From Pseudomonadota bacterium (GTDB lineage: Bacteria > Pseudomonadota > Alphaproteobacteria > Caulobacterales > Caulobacteraceae), in NCBI GenBank assembly GCA_023445705.1, contig JAEXKM010000385.1, positions 1 through 14,427 on the forward strand: a stretch of DNA of 14,427 bases, in the 5' to 3' direction. Every line of letters begins with the position of its first letter. Position 1 is the first letter of the stretch. The notes below the pieces were generated by a model. That model was not told the origin of the DNA, did not search any database, and was given only the letters and a program-made list of their open reading frames with translations. A program made the position numbers and the translations under genes. Shown in pieces: positions 12,551 through 14,427 of this stretch.

Positions 12551-14427
12551 GTGCGTAGTTTCAAGGTTCTCGGCGGCGTCGCCGCGCTTCTCGCCACCAC
12601 GGCGCTCGTCTCGCCGGCTCTGGCCGCCGACGCGGAGTCGGCCGCGACGGTCGACGGCGTCACCGTCACCGGCAAGCGCGAGGGCTATCTCGCCGAGGTC
12701 ACCGAGTCCGCCGCCAAGCTGCCCCTCTCCCTGAAGGAAACACCGCAGTCGGTGACGGTCATCACCCGCGACCGCATGGACGACTTCGGCCTCACCACCA
12801 CCGCCGGCGTGCTCGAGCAGACCACCGGCATCACCGTGCAGGAGAACGACTCCAACCGGATCAACTTCACCTCGCGCGGCTTTGCGATCACCAACTTCCA
12901 GTTCGATGGCGTGCCGACGACCTATTCGTCCGGCAACAGCGCCATGGGCGACACCCTGATCTACCAGAGGATCGAGGTGGTCCGCGGCGCCACCGGCCTC
13001 GTCACCGGCTCCGGTGACCCATCGGCCACCATCAACATGATCCGCAAGACCCCGACCCGCGAAATCACCGGCTCCGTCGCCGCCTCCGCCGGCAGTTGGA
13101 ACCGCGGCCGGATCGAGGCCGATCTCTCCGGCCCCGTGTTCGCCGACGGCCGGGTCAGGGCCCGCGTCGCCGCCGGCTTTGAAGACAAGGAGTCCTACAT
13201 CGACTTCCTGGAGGAGAAGCGCAAAGTCGCTCTCGCCGTTGTCGAGGCCGACCTGACCGAGACGACGCTCGTGCGCCTCGGCTACGACTATCTCGAGGTC
13301 ACGCCCCGCGGCTCGACCTGGGGCACGGCGCCGCTCTACTACCGCGACGGCACGCCCACCGACCTGCCCCGGTCCTACAGCGTCGCCTCCCGCTGGAGCA
13401 GTTGGGACCGGAACACCGCCAACCTCTACGGCGTCGTCGAGCAGAAGATAGGCGACGACTGGGTCCTGCGGGCCGCCGTCAACCGCCGCGACAGCGAATC
13501 CACCGCCCTGCTCTACTACGGCTTCGGCGGATATCCGGATCCGGTGGACGGCAGCGGCCTCACCGTCGCCGACTACTACAACGTCTACGAAGAGGACGAG
13601 ACCGGGGTCGACGTCTACCTGACCGGCTCGTTCGAGCTCTTCGGCCGCAAGCACGAACTCGTCCTCGGCGCTAACGGCTATGATCGCGAGGGCAAGACCC
13701 TCAACGACAAGGTCGACTCCGACCGTCGTCCTTACGCCATGACCATCCCGGACTTCCGCACCTGGGACGGCCGTATTCCCGAGCCGGTGCTACTGAAGTA
13801 CGGCACGCCCGCCCAGATCACCCACACCGAGGAAAGCGGCGTCTACGGCGCCCTTCGCCTCAACCCCACCGACCGCCTGAAGGTCATCGTCGGCGTGCGC
13901 AGCAGCAAGTGGAAGACCTGGACCGACCGCTTCGACCTGGCCGGCGCCTACGACCGGACCTCCAACGCCTATTCCGAAGACCGCGTGACGCCGTACTTCG
14001 GCGCCGTCTTCGACATCACCTCGCAGATCTCGGCCTATGTCAGCTACTCCGACCTCTTCAAGCCGCAGAGCAACAAGAACAAGGACGACGAGCAGCTCGC
14101 CCCCGTCATCGGCGCCAACTACGAGGCTGGACTGAAGGCCGAGTTCTTGGACGGTCAGCTTTACGCCTCGCTGGTCGGCTTCCTGGTCAAGCAGGACAAC
14201 CTCGCCGTTCTCGATCCGACCGTGCCGGACGGCTTCCTGCTTCCGGACGGCAGCTCGGCCTACATGGCCGTCAGCGGCGCCGAGACCCGCGGGTTCGAGG
14301 CCGAGATCACCGGCAAGGTCACTCCACAGTGGACGATCGCCGGCGGCTACACCTACGCCTACACCGAGGACGCCACCGGCCTGCGGATCAACACCCTCAA
14401 TCCGCGCAACATCGCCCGCATCTACAC
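12551..14427 (+). CDS. TonB-dependent siderophore receptor, FpvA-like (3' partial)
   Basis: Outer membrane receptor for a ferric siderophore; 625 complete codons are visible and the C-terminal barrel strands are missing beyond the window edge. The signal peptide ends near ALA/AD (residues 25-26) and the TonB box VDGVTVTG follows at 34-41. The plug has LKETPQSVTVITRDRM, GVLEQTTGI, FTSRGF, FQFDGVP, IEVVRGATGLVTGSGDPSATINMIRK, the wording of TIGR01783 siderophore receptors such as FpvA and FoxA. The visible part matches the first 80-85 percent of a typical member. The start is GTG 12551 with GGGGG 7 bases before it; the nearby ATG at 12531 is in another frame. No N-terminal STN signalling domain is present, so it should not drive an ECF sigma cascade. 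The siderophore is not predictable from this. Confidence 0.95.
   Translation, partial: MRSFKVLGGVAALLATTALVSPALAADAESAATVDGVTVTGKREGYLAEVTESAAKLPLSLKETPQSVTVITRDRMDDFGLTTTAGVLEQTTGITVQENDSNRINFTSRGFAITNFQFDGVPTTYSSGNSAMGDTLIYQRIEVVRGATGLVTGSGDPSATINMIRKTPTREITGSVAASAGSWNRGRIEADLSGPVFADGRVRARVAAGFEDKESYIDFLEEKRKVALAVVEADLTETTLVRLGYDYLEVTPRGSTWGTAPLYYRDGTPTDLPRSYSVASRWSSWDRNTANLYGVVEQKIGDDWVLRAAVNRRDSESTALLYYGFGGYPDPVDGSGLTVADYYNVYEEDETGVDVYLTGSFELFGRKHELVLGANGYDREGKTLNDKVDSDRRPYAMTIPDFRTWDGRIPEPVLLKYGTPAQITHTEESGVYGALRLNPTDRLKVIVGVRSSKWKTWTDRFDLAGAYDRTSNAYSEDRVTPYFGAVFDITSQISAYVSYSDLFKPQSNKNKDDEQLAPVIGANYEAGLKAEFLDGQLYASLVGFLVKQDNLAVLDPTVPDGFLLPDGSSAYMAVSGAETRGFEAEITGKVTPQWTIAGGYTYAYTEDATGLRINTLNPRNIARIY

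Noticed and set aside
12474..12734. Open frame containing the ATG at 12531 just before the siderophore receptor
   Set aside because: It is in a different frame from the receptor and has no family features; GTG 12551 gives a clean signal peptide and TonB box.
1..14427. Defence system, CRISPR, prophage, insertion sequence, tRNA or rRNA
   Set aside because: No tandem spaced repeats, transposase or integrase motifs, or RNA gene signatures were found; all sizeable genes belong to familiar metabolic, transport or regulatory families.

Overview
The window is very GC-rich, with strong third-position G/C preference and densely packed genes. It most resembles Caulobacterales (Caulobacter/Phenylobacterium/Brevundimonas type) alphaproteobacterial DNA. 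The reasons are a TonB-dependent receptor of the Xanthomonas/Caulobacter type, a second siderophore-type receptor, a GGGGAGAGG palindromic intergenic repeat often seen in that order, and several non-ATG starts with weak Shine-Dalgarno sites. The taxon is inference. No tRNA, rRNA, CRISPR array, insertion sequence or phage gene was seen.

Layout: (1) 1-897 minus, a CDP-alcohol phosphatidyltransferase cut by the window edge, divergent from a metallophosphoesterase (972-1844 plus), with an inverted repeat between them. (2) 1850-2473 minus, a YoaK/DUF1275 membrane protein, preceded on the same strand by a glutathione S-transferase (2582-3241). (3) 3242-3541, a 300-base regulatory stretch with a palindromic repeat, a candidate Pho box and a hairpin over the ribosome binding site of the next gene. 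(4) 3542-7563 plus, a two-gene operon: a TonB-dependent receptor and a secreted purple-acid-phosphatase-like phosphoesterase. I read it as uptake plus dephosphorylation of an organophosphate, probably phosphate-regulated. (5) 7598-9083, an HxlR regulator divergent from a zinc-independent MDR oxidoreductase. (6) 9115-10811, a TetR regulator divergent from a DUF2236/MpaB-type oxygenase, with two near-identical palindromic operators in the shared promoter. (7) 10815-12406, an ArgP-type LysR regulator divergent from a LysE/ArgO basic amino acid exporter. (8) 12551 to the end, a siderophore-type TonB receptor (3' end missing) behind a Fur-like site.

The region is a run of small self-contained modules, mostly regulator plus divergent target, joined by very tight convergent ends (gaps of 3, 5, 31 and 34 bases). 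No defence system or clearly new multi-gene system is visible. The most testable new points are the tandem TATCGATNGATA operators, the receptor-phosphatase operon with its hairpin-masked start, and the probable CTG start of the YoaK gene.
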